DNA from: Planctomycetota bacterium
Lineage (GTDB): Bacteria; Planctomycetota; MHYJ01; JACQXL01; JACRIJ01
Length of the DNA stretch: 35,702 nucleotides
Direction of reading: 5' to 3'
NCBI GenBank assembly: GCA_016220095.1
Contig: JACRIJ010000106.1
Span: forward strand, 1 to 35,702
The stretch's first letter is position 1, and every line of letters begins with the position of its first letter. The position numbers and the translations under genes were made by a program. Shown here one piece after another: positions 1 through 9,346 of the stretch. Under the pieces are notes generated by a model. It was not told the origin of the DNA. It worked only from the letters and a program-made list of their open reading frames with translations, and ran no database searches.

Positions 1-1076
1 ACCGTTCGCACCGTACCGTCAACCCTGAGAATAGGTATTTCCACGGTCTCCCAGCGCTCTCCGGTAAAAGTGCGGCGTATATGCGCGAGGGATTCCTCTT
101 TCCGGTCCTCGGGGAAAAGGATATCCAGTTTCCGCCCGACAACTTCACTCAAACCGCGGCCTGTAAGTCGTTCAAACGCATGATTGAAACGCGTAATCCT
201 GAAATCCGGGTCCCAGACTATTACAGGCGCGTTCGCGTAATTCAAAAGGTTCTCAAGGTATTCGCCCGTCTCCCTGAGTTTAATTTCCGCCTGTTTGCGT
301 TCCGTTATATCCTGCCCCTGTGCTATGGTGGCAACGACTGTCTTGCCGTCCGAGGCATATAATGTAGCCGAATTCCACAAGACCGTTCGCACCGTACCGT
401 CAACCCTGAGAATAGGTATTTCCACGGTCTCCCAGCGCTCTCCGGTAAAAGTGCGGCGGATATGCGCGAGGGATTCCTCTTTCCGGTCCTCGGGGAAAAG
501 TATATCCAGTTTCCGCCCGACAACTTCGCTCAAACCGCGGCCTGTGAGGCGTTCAAACGCGTGGTTAAACCGGGTAATCTTGAAATCAGGGTCCCAGACT
601 ATTATCGGCGCGTTTGCGTAATTCAAAAGGTTTTCAAGGTATTCGCCCGTTTCGCGGAGTTTATTTTCATTTGTTATGCGCTCGGAAATATCCCTCACGT
701 GAGTTATAAAATATTGTATTTCGCCTCCGGTCCCGCGCAAAAGCGATACGCGCTTTGAAACCCACACTACATGCCCGTCTTTATGGATATAGCGTTTCTC
801 TTGAGTGCAAAAATCAATTTCACCGGAAACAAGCCTGCGTATGAATTCATCGCTTACCTTGATATCAGCGTGATGTATAAAATCCCTGAAAGTCCTGTTC
901 AGAATTTCCTGCGCGCTATAGCCTATCATCTCGCAAAATTCGTGGTTAACCTGGACAATCCTGCTCTTGGAATCCGCAAGATATATTCCCGACGGAGCGT
1001 GTTCAAATATGCTCTTGAAACCTACTTCGCTCTCATTTAACTGTTCATGCTTGCCGGCACAATCATCTTGATTCAC
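1..1076 (-). CDS. Multi-PAS sensor protein, 5' part only (runs off left edge)
   Basis: My own minus-strand reading gives an open frame of 358 codons from a GTG at 1076 to the window edge without a stop. A GAGG ribosome site lies about 8 nt upstream, and an in-frame TAG not far upstream leaves no ATG alternative. The N-terminus carries a PAS/PAC module at about residues 18-130 (motifs IFEHAPSGIYLADS, FITHVRDISER). Two further PAS modules follow with a period of 127 residues (ANAPIIVWDPDF, DGTVRTVLWNS, AQGQDITERKQAE). The third copy is cut by the edge. No signal peptide or membrane segment is visible, so this part looks cytoplasmic. Such arrays normally precede a histidine kinase, GGDEF or similar output domain, which lies outside the window. 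PAS calls are firm; the output is unknown. Confidence 0.88.
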   Translation of the reverse strand, partial: MNQDDCAGKHEQLNESEVGFKSIFEHAPSGIYLADSKSRIVQVNHEFCEMIGYSAQEILNRTFRDFIHHADIKVSDEFIRRLVSGEIDFCTQEKRYIHKDGHVVWVSKRVSLLRGTGGEIQYFITHVRDISERITNENKLRETGEYLENLLNYANAPIIVWDPDFKITRFNHAFERLTGRGLSEVVGRKLDILFPEDRKEESLAHIRRTFTGERWETVEIPILRVDGTVRTVLWNSATLYASDGKTVVATIAQGQDITERKQAEIKLRETGEYLENLLNYANAPVIVWDPDFRITRFNHAFERLTGRGLSEVVGRKLDILFPEDRKEESLAHIRRTFTGERWETVEIPILRVDGTVRT

Positions 1077-1339
1077 AAAAAAATCCTCAAAAACCCCATA
1101 CTATTCCTATGGTTTTAATAGTTTTTATGCACTATGTTATACAATACATCTAATTAGATATGGGTTCTATACAAGGCAGGCAATACATACATCAGGAATA
1201 TACGGACTATATATCCCTATGGCCCGGATATTACAGCACGGCACACATATACGCGCTGTTAACTCCTTTTTCATGCTAAATCAGCAAAACCGATTTAGAC
1301 GCATCTACTAAAACCACACACGCCATTCTTACAACAGGG

Positions 1340-1368
1340 ATTATATAAATAAGGTATATGATTGTCAA
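1340..1368 (-). promoter_or_regulatory. Consensus sigma70-type promoter for the PAS gene
   Basis: On the minus strand TTGACA (1363-1368) and TATAAT (1340-1345) are both perfect hexamers separated by 17 bp. Transcription should start near 1333, leaving a leader of about 257 nt before the GTG at 1076. The leader holds a stem (1276-1282 with 1292-1298) close to the predicted start and a 35-codon reading frame (1274-1167) with no obvious ribosome site. The length suggests post-transcriptional control, but I recognise no known riboswitch. Confidence 0.75.
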
Positions 1369-1425
1369 GAAAATTTGAATTTTCAAACGTATCGCCTCAG
1401 TAGAGGTGGCATTAAAGGATGTTAG

Positions 1426-1558
1426 TAGCCCAGCCATTTATGGCTGGGGTATGAAAAACTGAGAAATATGGAAGGCATTCATGCCCTTAACATAACGCCA
1501 TGAATGGCGTAAGTATTAGGCTTTGGGCATACAAACCCAGCCATAAATGGCTGGGCTA
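1426..1558. repeat. MITE-like palindromic element of 133 bp
   Basis: The ends 1426-1450 and 1534-1558 are inverted repeats matching at 24 of 25 positions. Each end is itself a hairpin (CCCAGCCA-TTTA-TGGCTGGG), and a third hairpin lies inside (ACGCCAT-GA-ATGGCGT, 1495-1510). ATGCCC (1481-1486) can also pair with GGGCAT (1525-1530). There is no coding capacity. The form is that of a REP/BIME or non-autonomous palindromic element of the kind mobilised by IS200/IS605-like Y1 transposases; that link is inference. Confidence 0.8.
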
Positions 1559-1742
1559 TTATACGCTTTTACAACAGATTTAACGGATTGAGCGGATTGA
1601 CTGCGAAACTACGATATTTATTACCACGGAACACATGGAATACACGGAAAACGACGTTTTTTGCAAGGTTCTGCCGCGCGTCCGGGTCTCGGATCCCGGA
1701 TACCGGATAACGTCCATTATTCTTAATTCGTTATTGCGTCTG
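1559..1742. other. Intergenic repeat remnants downstream of the FN3 gene
   Basis: About 180 bp without a gene. Positions 1601-1656 are a partial copy of the outer end of the repeat arms that flank the xylulokinase gene (matching the inverse of about 9975-10030). It contains the ACACGGAA-type short tandem motif. The preceding ACAGATTTAACGG stretch also matches an inner part of the same family. I see no convincing terminator for the FN3 gene. Confidence 0.6.
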
Positions 1743-4700
1743 CTATTTTCTTTTTAGCATTTTTATAAAGCATGTCCCCGGCTTGGCTTCAGGCGCGGAT
1801 GTTGAATTCGTTGCCGTACCGGTATCCGCGACCGCTGTTACTGATGACGATGACGAAACGGATTTCGCAAACGACCACGTCTCGGACCAGCTTGAATACC
1901 CGTATTCGTTATGGGACCGCAGTTTCCAGTAGTACTTCACGCCGGCGACAAGATTCACCGCCACTGCAATCTGCTCATCGGAAATGTTCTGCAAATTGCT
2001 TATGACCGCAGTAAAGCTGGAAGAAGTAGAAACCTGCAATTGGTACGTTATCCCCGTACCGCCGGTTGAAGGTTCCCAGCTGAATACGACCGGAGAAACG
2101 GCAATTGACGAATCATCAGCCGGCAAAGAAAGCACCGGCAATGTGGGCGTTGAAACAACTTCTGTTACAACGAGCGTTGTGAACAGGAACAAATCCGTCC
2201 AGTCGCTTTCGCCAAAGCCGTTTACAGCCTTTAGCCGCCAGTAATACGTCTTCGTTGCGCCTAATCCGTTGACCTCCAGATACGTTGATTCCATATTTTC
2301 AGCGGAATAAGCCAGCGTAGTCATATTGGAATCTTCGTACAACTCAAGTGAATAAGTTATAGGATTTGTGCCGACGGATGATTTCCATCCGAATACGACG
2401 TTTGTCTTTACATTTGCCTCATTATTGTAAGGATTGACCAATTCCGGAGGCGTCGGCATTGCAGGCGTCAGGCTCTGGTTCGCGGACGGCAATGTCGTAA
2501 ACGAAAACGGCGCGGACCAACTGCTGGCTCCTACGCTGTTCTCCGCCCTGACTCTCCAGTAATATGTCATGCCATAAGAAAGGTTTTCAAGTTGTTGCCA
2601 TGTTGATGAAACCGAATATTCCACCGGCGAGGCAAACTCCCCTGACACGTCTACCTGGATTTTATAAGCTATCGGCGTCGTACCGGTTGAAGCTCCCCAG
2701 AACAGGGCAGGATCCGAAGGCAACAGCGTTTCGGCATCCGCAGGGCTTATAAGCGCCGGCGTTGACGGCGCTGTTTTATGGACAATCGTCGTAAAGCTGT
2801 ACGTTGATGTCCAACCGCTCTGCCCTACATAATTGGACGCCTTCAAACGCCAGTAATAAGTCGTGGAATATTGCAGAGTGTCCAGCTGATACCAGGTGTT
2901 CGTTGTCGTGTAGGAAGTCGGCGCGGACATGACGGAATCCGCATCCAATTGCACCGTATAGGTAATAGGTTCGGTGCCCGTGGACGGCTGCCAATATAAT
3001 GTAGGCGTAAGCGTTATGTCCGTTGAAGCGGATTCAGGCCCCGTAATAAGCGGCATCGCAGGCGCTGTATCATTGGGTGTTGTTTTGAAATTTTCAGTTG
3101 CGGACCAGGCTGTTTCTCCAACGCTATTGGAGGCCTTCACGCGCCAGTAATATGTGGTATCATATTGCAGGCCGCCCATCTGGTACCATGTGTTTGTCGT
3201 CGTATATTGCACGGGCGCCGGAAAACCGGAATCGGTATCCGCGTTTATCGTATATGTGATAGCGCCTGAACCGGTTGAAGGATCCCATATCAGGAAGATA
3301 TCAAGCGGCTGATATGTCGCGCCGTCATCCGGTTTGGATAACATCGGCACAGACGGAGCTGTAGGAGCCGCAACAGTAGTAAAACTCCATGGGGCTGTCC
3401 ACGCGCTTTCGCCGTAATCGTTTACCGCCTTAATCCTCCAATACAACGTCATGCCGTTTACAAAACCGTTTACTTCCATATACGAAGCTGTGATGTTAGC
3501 CTGTTGATACAGGATGTCCGTCATGCCGGAATCCATGCATATCTGCAATGTATATTTTATCGTAGGGGTGCCGGTTGTTGACGGAGTCCATCCGAACACG
3601 ACATCAACGGCAAGGTCGCTCGCGCCGTCAGACGGCATATTCAAAACAGGCATATTAGGCGCTTCAGGAACGCCCCCGCCGGGTATGGTCGTGGTAAAAG
3701 AATACGCCGCGGACCAATCGCTATTGCCCGCGATATTCTCGCCCCTGACACGCCAATAGTACACCGTAGTATTATCAAGATTACTCAACTGGTACCAGGA
3801 ACTGTCTGTCGTATACTCAACCGCGGTGCCGAAACCGGAATCAACATCAATCTGCGCCCTATATGTAATGGGCGCGGTGCCGCTTGACTCTTCCCATAAA
3901 ATCAAAGGGGCCGTACTGACGTTTTCCGAGAGATCGTCAGGACTTGTAAGCGCGGGAATGCTTGGCAGGAAATTCTGCACTATCGCGAAGTCCCATACTG
4001 AGGACCAATTGCTTTCGCCAAGGCCGTTAGTCGCTTTTACCTTCCAGTAATAAGTGCCTATTGAAAGCGAAGCAAGTTCCGCTGACGTAGCGGCAATGCC
4101 GCCCTGGTTATATTCTGGCGAATTAAATCCGCTGTCATTATCAACAATGACGCTGTAAGTAATAGACGGGCTTCCGGTTGACGCGCCCCACTCCAGAGAG
4201 ACCGGCAACTGTTCCGTAGCGCCGTCTGAAGGAGCTGAAAGCGCCGGCACTGAAGGTATTGAACCGGTAGTAAACGAGAAGGTTGACGACCATGAACTCG
4301 TGCCTATGGCATTCGCTGCCTGTACGCGCCAGTAATAAACCGTATTTGCTGAAAGAACCGCCCCCGGGTCAAATGACGTTACCGCAAGGGCGCTGATGTT
4401 GACTGTTTTCGGGTCCGCAAAGGTATTCTCATCATCAACCTGCAGTGTGTATGTAATAGGAGCGGTACCGGTGGACGCGTTCCACGAATAAGTCGGCGAA
4501 AAAACTGTGTTTGTCGCGGCATTTGCCGGGCTTGAAAGCACGAGTGCCGACGGCGCACTGCCTGCAGTAAAAGTCCAGCCCGAAGAATACGCGGTGTCGC
4601 CCGCGGCATTTGACGCCATCACATGCCACCAATACTGGGTATTTGAACTCAGAGAGACTGCGTAACTCGTAGCGCTTATGCCGCTCTGGTCAACAACTAC

Positions 4701-7073
4701 GGCGGTAAATCCGCTATTGGTGGAAACCTGCACCCGATAGGTTATAGGAGCAGTGCCCGAAGATGCCTGCCACGTCAAGGTAATACTGGGATTTACACCC
4801 GTGGAAGCATCGGCAGGCGTGGAAAGCACGGGCACCGACGGCGCAACCGGCGCGGTATTATATGTAATCTTTGCTTCACAATAATTGGTATTGAGCGAAT
4901 GCGGAATTCTTTTTACATTCTTTGCTATTTCCCTGCCATTTATAACGTAATACTTTTTATAATTTCTTATATCATCTTTTGTAATCTTTCGCGTATTATA
5001 GGTATTCAAGTACGCTGTATTTTCAGGAGTCATGGGATAACAGCCTTCTTCCTGAATATAAGGAAAGGTATTCATGCCAACGTACGGCAAAGGTTCAACC
5101 GTGCGTATTTCATCCTCAACCTTGCCTCCCTTGTAATAGAGCAGGTCCCTTAAAACAAACGACCTGCTGTATCCGTCTTGAACCTCATCCTCAAGCGCGG
5201 AAAACGACAGCAACACCTGGTCGCCTGAACACATAATAACATGGTGATCGTCAATCCTTGAAAGCAATTCCCTTACTTCACCATATCTTGTAAAATTACC
5301 GTAATGCATGCTTCTGGGATTAACCGGCAAGGACTCGTCGGATACGGCAATCCTGCCGTCTATAGCGTTGAAGTTCTTCATTTCGGCCCTGCCCGCAAAC
5401 GATAATACGGCGCTCTTCATCGGCACAAGCCTCGGCTCCAACAAAATCTCCGGCGTAATATCAAGACTGATGCGGTCTAAAATCGCAACCTTTCTGGTTG
5501 CCTGCAGGCCGTACACTGTCAATCTTATCCTGTGATCATTCCTATCCTTAAAAATATCGCCGAGATGCACGGCAAACGTCTTAAAATCGCCGTCAAATGT
5601 GCCGAATTCTCTTATCTTTTCCCATTTACCGTCATTATTAACTACTTCAACGTAATTGGACATCCTTTCTTTAACGGTCATGTTTTTGTTGTTAATATAG
5701 CGCCATCCCTGTAAAACGAGCTTTGGATTCTCGGCATCTATCCTGCCGAAATCAAGTACGTATTTGTGTTCACTTCCCCGTATCGGAGCTATATCGTCAT
5801 CCGCATCAAGCACCTGCAGCAGAATATCGTTCCCGTTTTCATCAAATGCCGAAACCGGAGAAATTGTTTTCTTGCTTATCGCGTAATATTTGTTGCCGGG
5901 TATGGCATAACTGCTGTTGGAATAATCACTGGCCTGTTCGGCCGTGGATGAAACAATCTCGTATTGCGCCGGATGGTCAATGACACATAACTCAGCCATA
6001 TCAAAATACGAAACTTCATCCAGCATCTCCCTTACTTTTATTTCGTAACAATTATTTTTGACAGGAATATTTTCGCCTATGACATTGTTTTCAGGCCTGT
6101 AATAAGAATTCGGCTTTTCCCTGTTAAGACCGTCCTTTTCCATGTTTCTTTTTTGTACTATGCCGAAAGCAAATCCCTGAGCCATATCAGTTTTGTACGC
6201 AAATTTACTCCCGTCCCATACAAAAATAAACGGGCATGAGGATTTAGGCGTTACGTCGGTATAAAACGACCACTCGCTTGTAAAAGCGCTTGTGGCAAGA
6301 TCATCCTTAACCTGAACTTTCCAGTAATACGTATAGTAGAAATTGCTTACATTGGTATTCCACGATAAAGTGCCTGCCGAAAGCCAGCCCGAATTGCCTG
6401 CCCAACCGTCGTCGGAGCGCCTGACATTCGCGTAAGCTTGCATGGAATCCCCGTCAAGGTCGCTCATAGTCCAAGCCATAGTCACGTTTACAGTATCCCA
6501 TATAGTAGAGCCTGTGCCGGGGCTTGAGAGCGTTACAGCCGGCGTATAGTTATAATGCTTTGCCTGGGCCGTCATATACAAGTATCCGCTCCCGTCAATG
6601 TAATAGGAAAGATTCGACGTCTTGTTTCCGGTAAGGGTGCCGTCCGGAGCGCCGATGTCCGCGGACTGGAGGAGTTCCCAGGAAGAAGAATTGAAATTCC
6701 AGATGTACAGATAAGACGGGTACGAAGCCTGCGCCTCGCCATACCCCTGCCAGGTGCCGTCTATCTTTGTGATGTCGCCGATTGCCTGGGTTACCTTAAA
6801 GCGGAAAAGTTGTGAATCAAACTGATTGCGCGCAGTAGTCCGCTTGGTCTCATAGCGGTTCGTATCCAGTGTGGACATAGCCGTAACCGCAGGAGCGCCT
6901 AATGCCTGCCAAGCGGCATCAGCCGGTCCTAATGGCGGATTGGCCGTACTGCCTGCCCTGTCGGACGAAGCGCTGTTCGCGCTTGAAGGCGTGTAAATCG
7001 CCGTTGACTGCGCGTATAGTATCCCGGAAATAACAAACAAAAAAACCACTACTAATGAAAAAACCTTCTTCAT
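1743..7073 (-). CDS. Giant secreted protein with tandem fibronectin-III-like domains
   Basis: The start is ATG 7073, six nt after a perfect AGGAGG; an upstream in-frame TTG overlaps the spacer and is less likely. The protein is 1776 residues. A Sec signal peptide covers about residues 1-22 (KKVF, hydrophobic core, LYAQ). An isolated FN3/Ig-like domain lies near 180-275. The middle region (about 280-735) begins PFIFVWDGSKFAYKTD and includes YGEVRELLSRIDDHHVIM; this module recurs in secreted proteins of many uncultured bacteria and has no name I know. From about 745 to 1725 there are ten FN3-like repeats of roughly 98 residues with hallmark TGTAPITY and YYWRVKA strings. A Ser/Thr-rich linker and the tail GTCFIKMLKRK end the protein. 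It probably acts at the surface in adhesion or binding; no enzyme domain is visible. Confidence 0.85.
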   Translation of the reverse strand: MKKVFSLVVVFLFVISGILYAQSTAIYTPSSANSASSDRAGSTANPPLGPADAAWQALGAPAVTAMSTLDTNRYETKRTTARNQFDSQLFRFKVTQAIGDITKIDGTWQGYGEAQASYPSYLYIWNFNSSSWELLQSADIGAPDGTLTGNKTSNLSYYIDGSGYLYMTAQAKHYNYTPAVTLSSPGTGSTIWDTVNVTMAWTMSDLDGDSMQAYANVRRSDDGWAGNSGWLSAGTLSWNTNVSNFYYTYYWKVQVKDDLATSAFTSEWSFYTDVTPKSSCPFIFVWDGSKFAYKTDMAQGFAFGIVQKRNMEKDGLNREKPNSYYRPENNVIGENIPVKNNCYEIKVREMLDEVSYFDMAELCVIDHPAQYEIVSSTAEQASDYSNSSYAIPGNKYYAISKKTISPVSAFDENGNDILLQVLDADDDIAPIRGSEHKYVLDFGRIDAENPKLVLQGWRYINNKNMTVKERMSNYVEVVNNDGKWEKIREFGTFDGDFKTFAVHLGDIFKDRNDHRIRLTVYGLQATRKVAILDRISLDITPEILLEPRLVPMKSAVLSFAGRAEMKNFNAIDGRIAVSDESLPVNPRSMHYGNFTRYGEVRELLSRIDDHHVIMCSGDQVLLSFSALEDEVQDGYSRSFVLRDLLYYKGGKVEDEIRTVEPLPYVGMNTFPYIQEEGCYPMTPENTAYLNTYNTRKITKDDIRNYKKYYVINGREIAKNVKRIPHSLNTNYCEAKITYNTAPVAPSVPVLSTPADASTGVNPSITLTWQASSGTAPITYRVQVSTNSGFTAVVVDQSGISATSYAVSLSSNTQYWWHVMASNAAGDTAYSSGWTFTAGSAPSALVLSSPANAATNTVFSPTYSWNASTGTAPITYTLQVDDENTFADPKTVNISALAVTSFDPGAVLSANTVYYWRVQAANAIGTSSWSSTFSFTTGSIPSVPALSAPSDGATEQLPVSLEWGASTGSPSITYSVIVDNDSGFNSPEYNQGGIAATSAELASLSIGTYYWKVKATNGLGESNWSSVWDFAIVQNFLPSIPALTSPDDLSENVSTAPLILWEESSGTAPITYRAQIDVDSGFGTAVEYTTDSSWYQLSNLDNTTVYYWRVRGENIAGNSDWSAAYSFTTTIPGGGVPEAPNMPVLNMPSDGASDLAVDVVFGWTPSTTGTPTIKYTLQICMDSGMTDILYQQANITASYMEVNGFVNGMTLYWRIKAVNDYGESAWTAPWSFTTVAAPTAPSVPMLSKPDDGATYQPLDIFLIWDPSTGSGAITYTINADTDSGFPAPVQYTTTNTWYQMGGLQYDTTYYWRVKASNSVGETAWSATENFKTTPNDTAPAMPLITGPESASTDITLTPTLYWQPSTGTEPITYTVQLDADSVMSAPTSYTTTNTWYQLDTLQYSTTYYWRLKASNYVGQSGWTSTYSFTTIVHKTAPSTPALISPADAETLLPSDPALFWGASTGTTPIAYKIQVDVSGEFASPVEYSVSSTWQQLENLSYGMTYYWRVRAENSVGASSWSAPFSFTTLPSANQSLTPAMPTPPELVNPYNNEANVKTNVVFGWKSSVGTNPITYSLELYEDSNMTTLAYSAENMESTYLEVNGLGATKTYYWRLKAVNGFGESDWTDLFLFTTLVVTEVVSTPTLPVLSLPADDSSIAVSPVVFSWEPSTGGTGITYQLQVSTSSSFTAVISNLQNISDEQIAVAVNLVAGVKYYWKLRSHNEYGYSSWSETWSFAKSVSSSSSVTAVADTGTATNSTSAPEAKPGTCFIKMLKRK

Positions 7074-7346
7074 GCACAACCTCCTGATTGTAAATTTCTC
7101 CTATATCAGTATGTTATGCAAATATCATACCCGAAAAAAGCATTACCGCCGCCTAATGGCCAGCATAACTTCTGTATTTACAAAGCGTTATAAAATCCAG
7201 TAGGGATTGACGGTGGAGTTTCAAAACGACTTGTTGCCGAAATGCGACATCTGTCTCTTTAATGTCAAACTGCCCGATAGACTTCCGCGCCTGCCTCCGC
7301 CGAAACGGCGAAGTGCAGGCAGGTAGAAAACACAGGGGACGACGAC
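7074..7346. other. Upstream region of the FN3 gene with a small palindrome
   Basis: This holds the leader of the minus-strand FN3 gene; I could not find a convincing promoter pair. A short palindromic repeat lies at 7287-7324, with CCTGCCT and AGGCAGG arms around CCGCCGAAACGGCG. It resembles the ends of the elements at 9447-9512 and 12988-13130. No RNA gene or conserved reading frame is apparent. Confidence 0.55.
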
Positions 7347-7702
7347 ATGACGAGAATTATTACCACGGAATACACGGAAAACGACGGCTTATACTGATTT
7401 CTGCCACGAAGACACGAAGGCACGAAGAACGACTAATCGTTAATTGGCCACGAATTAACACCAATGCCACGAATCAAGGACTTCAGCTATATGTTTATTG
7501 ATTACTATCCACTGGTCACTGGCCACTATTCAGTGTTCATTCGTGTTTATTTGTGGCAAATTGCAGAAGACGACGACACGGCGACGAAATTAACATCGGA
7601 TAGGCAGGATTGACAGGATACGTACGACGACGAATTTTAACAATAGATTTAGCGGATTAAACGGATTACGCTGATTACCGCCTTGAAATCTTTGAATCTT
7701 GG
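7347..7702. repeat. Left arm of long inverted repeat bounding the xylulokinase gene
   Basis: This stretch matches, in inverse orientation, segments spread over 9334-10025. The core 7361-7602 pairs with 9769-10011 with only scattered mismatches and small indels. Further matches join 7603-7622 to about 9695-9715, 7621-7650 to about 9520-9555, and 7655-7702 to 9334-9385. It contains ACACGGAA and CACGAAG short tandem motifs but also unique sequence. Its inner 28 bp form the last codons of the kinase gene. The left arm is uninterrupted; the right arm carries insertions. Confidence 0.85.
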
Positions 7703-9213
7703 TTTATTTTAAAATCTTCTTTTAATGATTTATATAATGACCTGAATAATCTATAGCGCCTGTTGTAAACGGACGCGTTTGCCGGCGAAGGCCTGAACAC
7801 GGCCTTTGTCCTTATCGTACGGCCGCAGGCTTGCGCCGCATCCGCATATACTCCGGCGCCTATGCCCGCCAGCAATGCCGCTCCGTAAGCCGAGCCTTCT
7901 GCCGGCTCTACCGTGATTATTTCCCTGCCCAGGACATCAGAAAGTATCTGTATCCACGCCTTTGACCGCGCCCCCCCGCCTGTAACCCGAATTTCCTTCA
8001 CGGGTATCCCGAGTTCTTCTATGATTCCAAGCGAATCGCGCAAGCCAAAACAAACTCCTTCCAGAACTGCTTTTATCATGTGCCCTTTTGTATGCCTTAA
8101 ACCTAACCCGAAAAATACCCCGCGCGCGCAAGGATCCGCGTAAGGCGTCCTCTCGCCGCTCAAATATGGTAAAAACATTAGGCCCTCTGAACCTGCCGGG
8201 ATATTCCGCGCCTCTTCTATCAATGCCTCGTACGGGTCAATGCCTTTCTGCTTTGCCGCCCGCGCTTCCTCCCGGCCGAGATTGTCGCGGAACCATCTCA
8301 GCGAACCTCCCGCGGCCAGCATCACTCCCATCACATGCCATTTGCGCGGCACCGCGTGGCAGAACGTATGCACCCTTCCGGCCGGGTCAAATTGCGGTTT
8401 TTCACTGCACGCGAAAACTACGCCTGATGTCCCGATATTTATTGAAATTATCCCCGGCTTTACAATTCCCGTCCCGATTGCCTGCGCCGCCTGGTCGCCG
8501 CCTCCGCCGATTACCGGAGTACCTGTCTTCAATCCGGTCAACCTGCCGGCCTTCTCCGTAATCATCCCGCTGATTTCCCATGATTCGCGGCACTCAGGCA
8601 TGAACGACAACGGCACATCCAATTCTTCCAGTATCTGCTTTGACCATTTCCTGTTCTTTACGTCCAGGAACAGCGTTCCGGACGCATCCGATACCTCCGT
8701 GGCAAACGCGCCCGTCAGGCGAAAACGTATATAGTCTTTCGGCAAAAGTATTTTGTTTATTTTTTTATATACCCCGGGCTCGTTATTTCTTACCCATAGC
8801 ACTTTACCGGCTGTAAAACCCGTGAGCGCTGGATTGCCCGCGAGGCGAATCAGCTTCTTCCGGCCTATCTTCCACTCAATGTACGCGCATTCCTTCGCAG
8901 TGCGCTGGTCGCACCATAATATGCACGGCCGCAATACCTTATTATCTTTGTCCAGAAAAACAGAACCGTGCATCTGCCCTGACAGGCCTATGCCCGCTAT
9001 GTCCCCTGCCGGAATTCCGCTTAAATTCAACACCTCCCTTACCGAATCAATTACCGCCTGCCACCAGTCCTCAGGAGACTGCTCTGCCCAGCCGGGTTCC
9101 GGCATGGCCATGGGATATTCCTTTATGGATGCGCCAACGACACTGCCGCGGCGGTTTAAGAGTAGTGTCTTTACACCGGTCGTGCCTATGTCTATGCCAA
9201 GGTGGTATTTCAT
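7675..9213 (-). CDS. xylB: Xylulokinase (FGGY carbohydrate kinase)
   Basis: Phosphorylates D-xylulose with ATP to xylulose 5-phosphate, feeding the pentose phosphate pathway in the cytoplasm. The 512-residue protein shows the FGGY phosphate loop DIGTTGVKTLL (about 6-16), GLSGQMHG (about 77-84), the IGGGGDQAAQAIG substrate-binding stretch (about 236-248) and the nucleotide-site TGGGARSKAW (about 408-417). GQMHG is typical of XylB rather than glycerol kinase. It is slightly longer than usual because the last residues (QDSKISRR) are read from a dispersed intergenic repeat. The isomerase-like gene 830 bp upstream on the same strand fits a xylose route, although repeats fill the gap. Related pentulose kinases cannot be fully excluded. 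Confidence 0.9.
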   Translation of the reverse strand: MKYHLGIDIGTTGVKTLLLNRRGSVVGASIKEYPMAMPEPGWAEQSPEDWWQAVIDSVREVLNLSGIPAGDIAGIGLSGQMHGSVFLDKDNKVLRPCILWCDQRTAKECAYIEWKIGRKKLIRLAGNPALTGFTAGKVLWVRNNEPGVYKKINKILLPKDYIRFRLTGAFATEVSDASGTLFLDVKNRKWSKQILEELDVPLSFMPECRESWEISGMITEKAGRLTGLKTGTPVIGGGGDQAAQAIGTGIVKPGIISINIGTSGVVFACSEKPQFDPAGRVHTFCHAVPRKWHVMGVMLAAGGSLRWFRDNLGREEARAAKQKGIDPYEALIEEARNIPAGSEGLMFLPYLSGERTPYADPCARGVFFGLGLRHTKGHMIKAVLEGVCFGLRDSLGIIEELGIPVKEIRVTGGGARSKAWIQILSDVLGREIITVEPAEGSAYGAALLAGIGAGVYADAAQACGRTIRTKAVFRPSPANASVYNRRYRLFRSLYKSLKEDFKINQDSKISRR

Positions 9214-9240
9214 CGGATTCTAAGATTCCAAGATTTAAAG

Positions 9241-9346
9241 ATTCTAAGATTACGACTAAACGACTGCGGATTAGTAAATCCCAAAATTCAAAGATTCTAA
9301 GATTACGGCTTAACGACTGCGGATTAGTAAATTCCAAGATTCAAAG
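9241..9346. repeat. Two direct 53-bp repeats just upstream of xylB
   Basis: Copies 9241-9293 and 9294-9346 agree at about 49 of 53 positions, and a third partial unit begins at 9347. They are made of the AAGATTCTAAGATT-type motif that also occurs at about 11378-11410 and, inverted, at 7681-7702 inside the 3' end of xylB. They sit where the xylB leader would be. Confidence 0.8.

Noticed and set aside
1680..1742. Possible terminator after the FN3 gene (CCGGTATCCGG region)
   Set aside because: The stem is weak and not followed by a clear T-run on the minus strand.
7262..7501. Plus-strand frame and its partner near 9635-9907
   Set aside because: They fall within the inverted repeat arms and consist of repeat sequence in translation.
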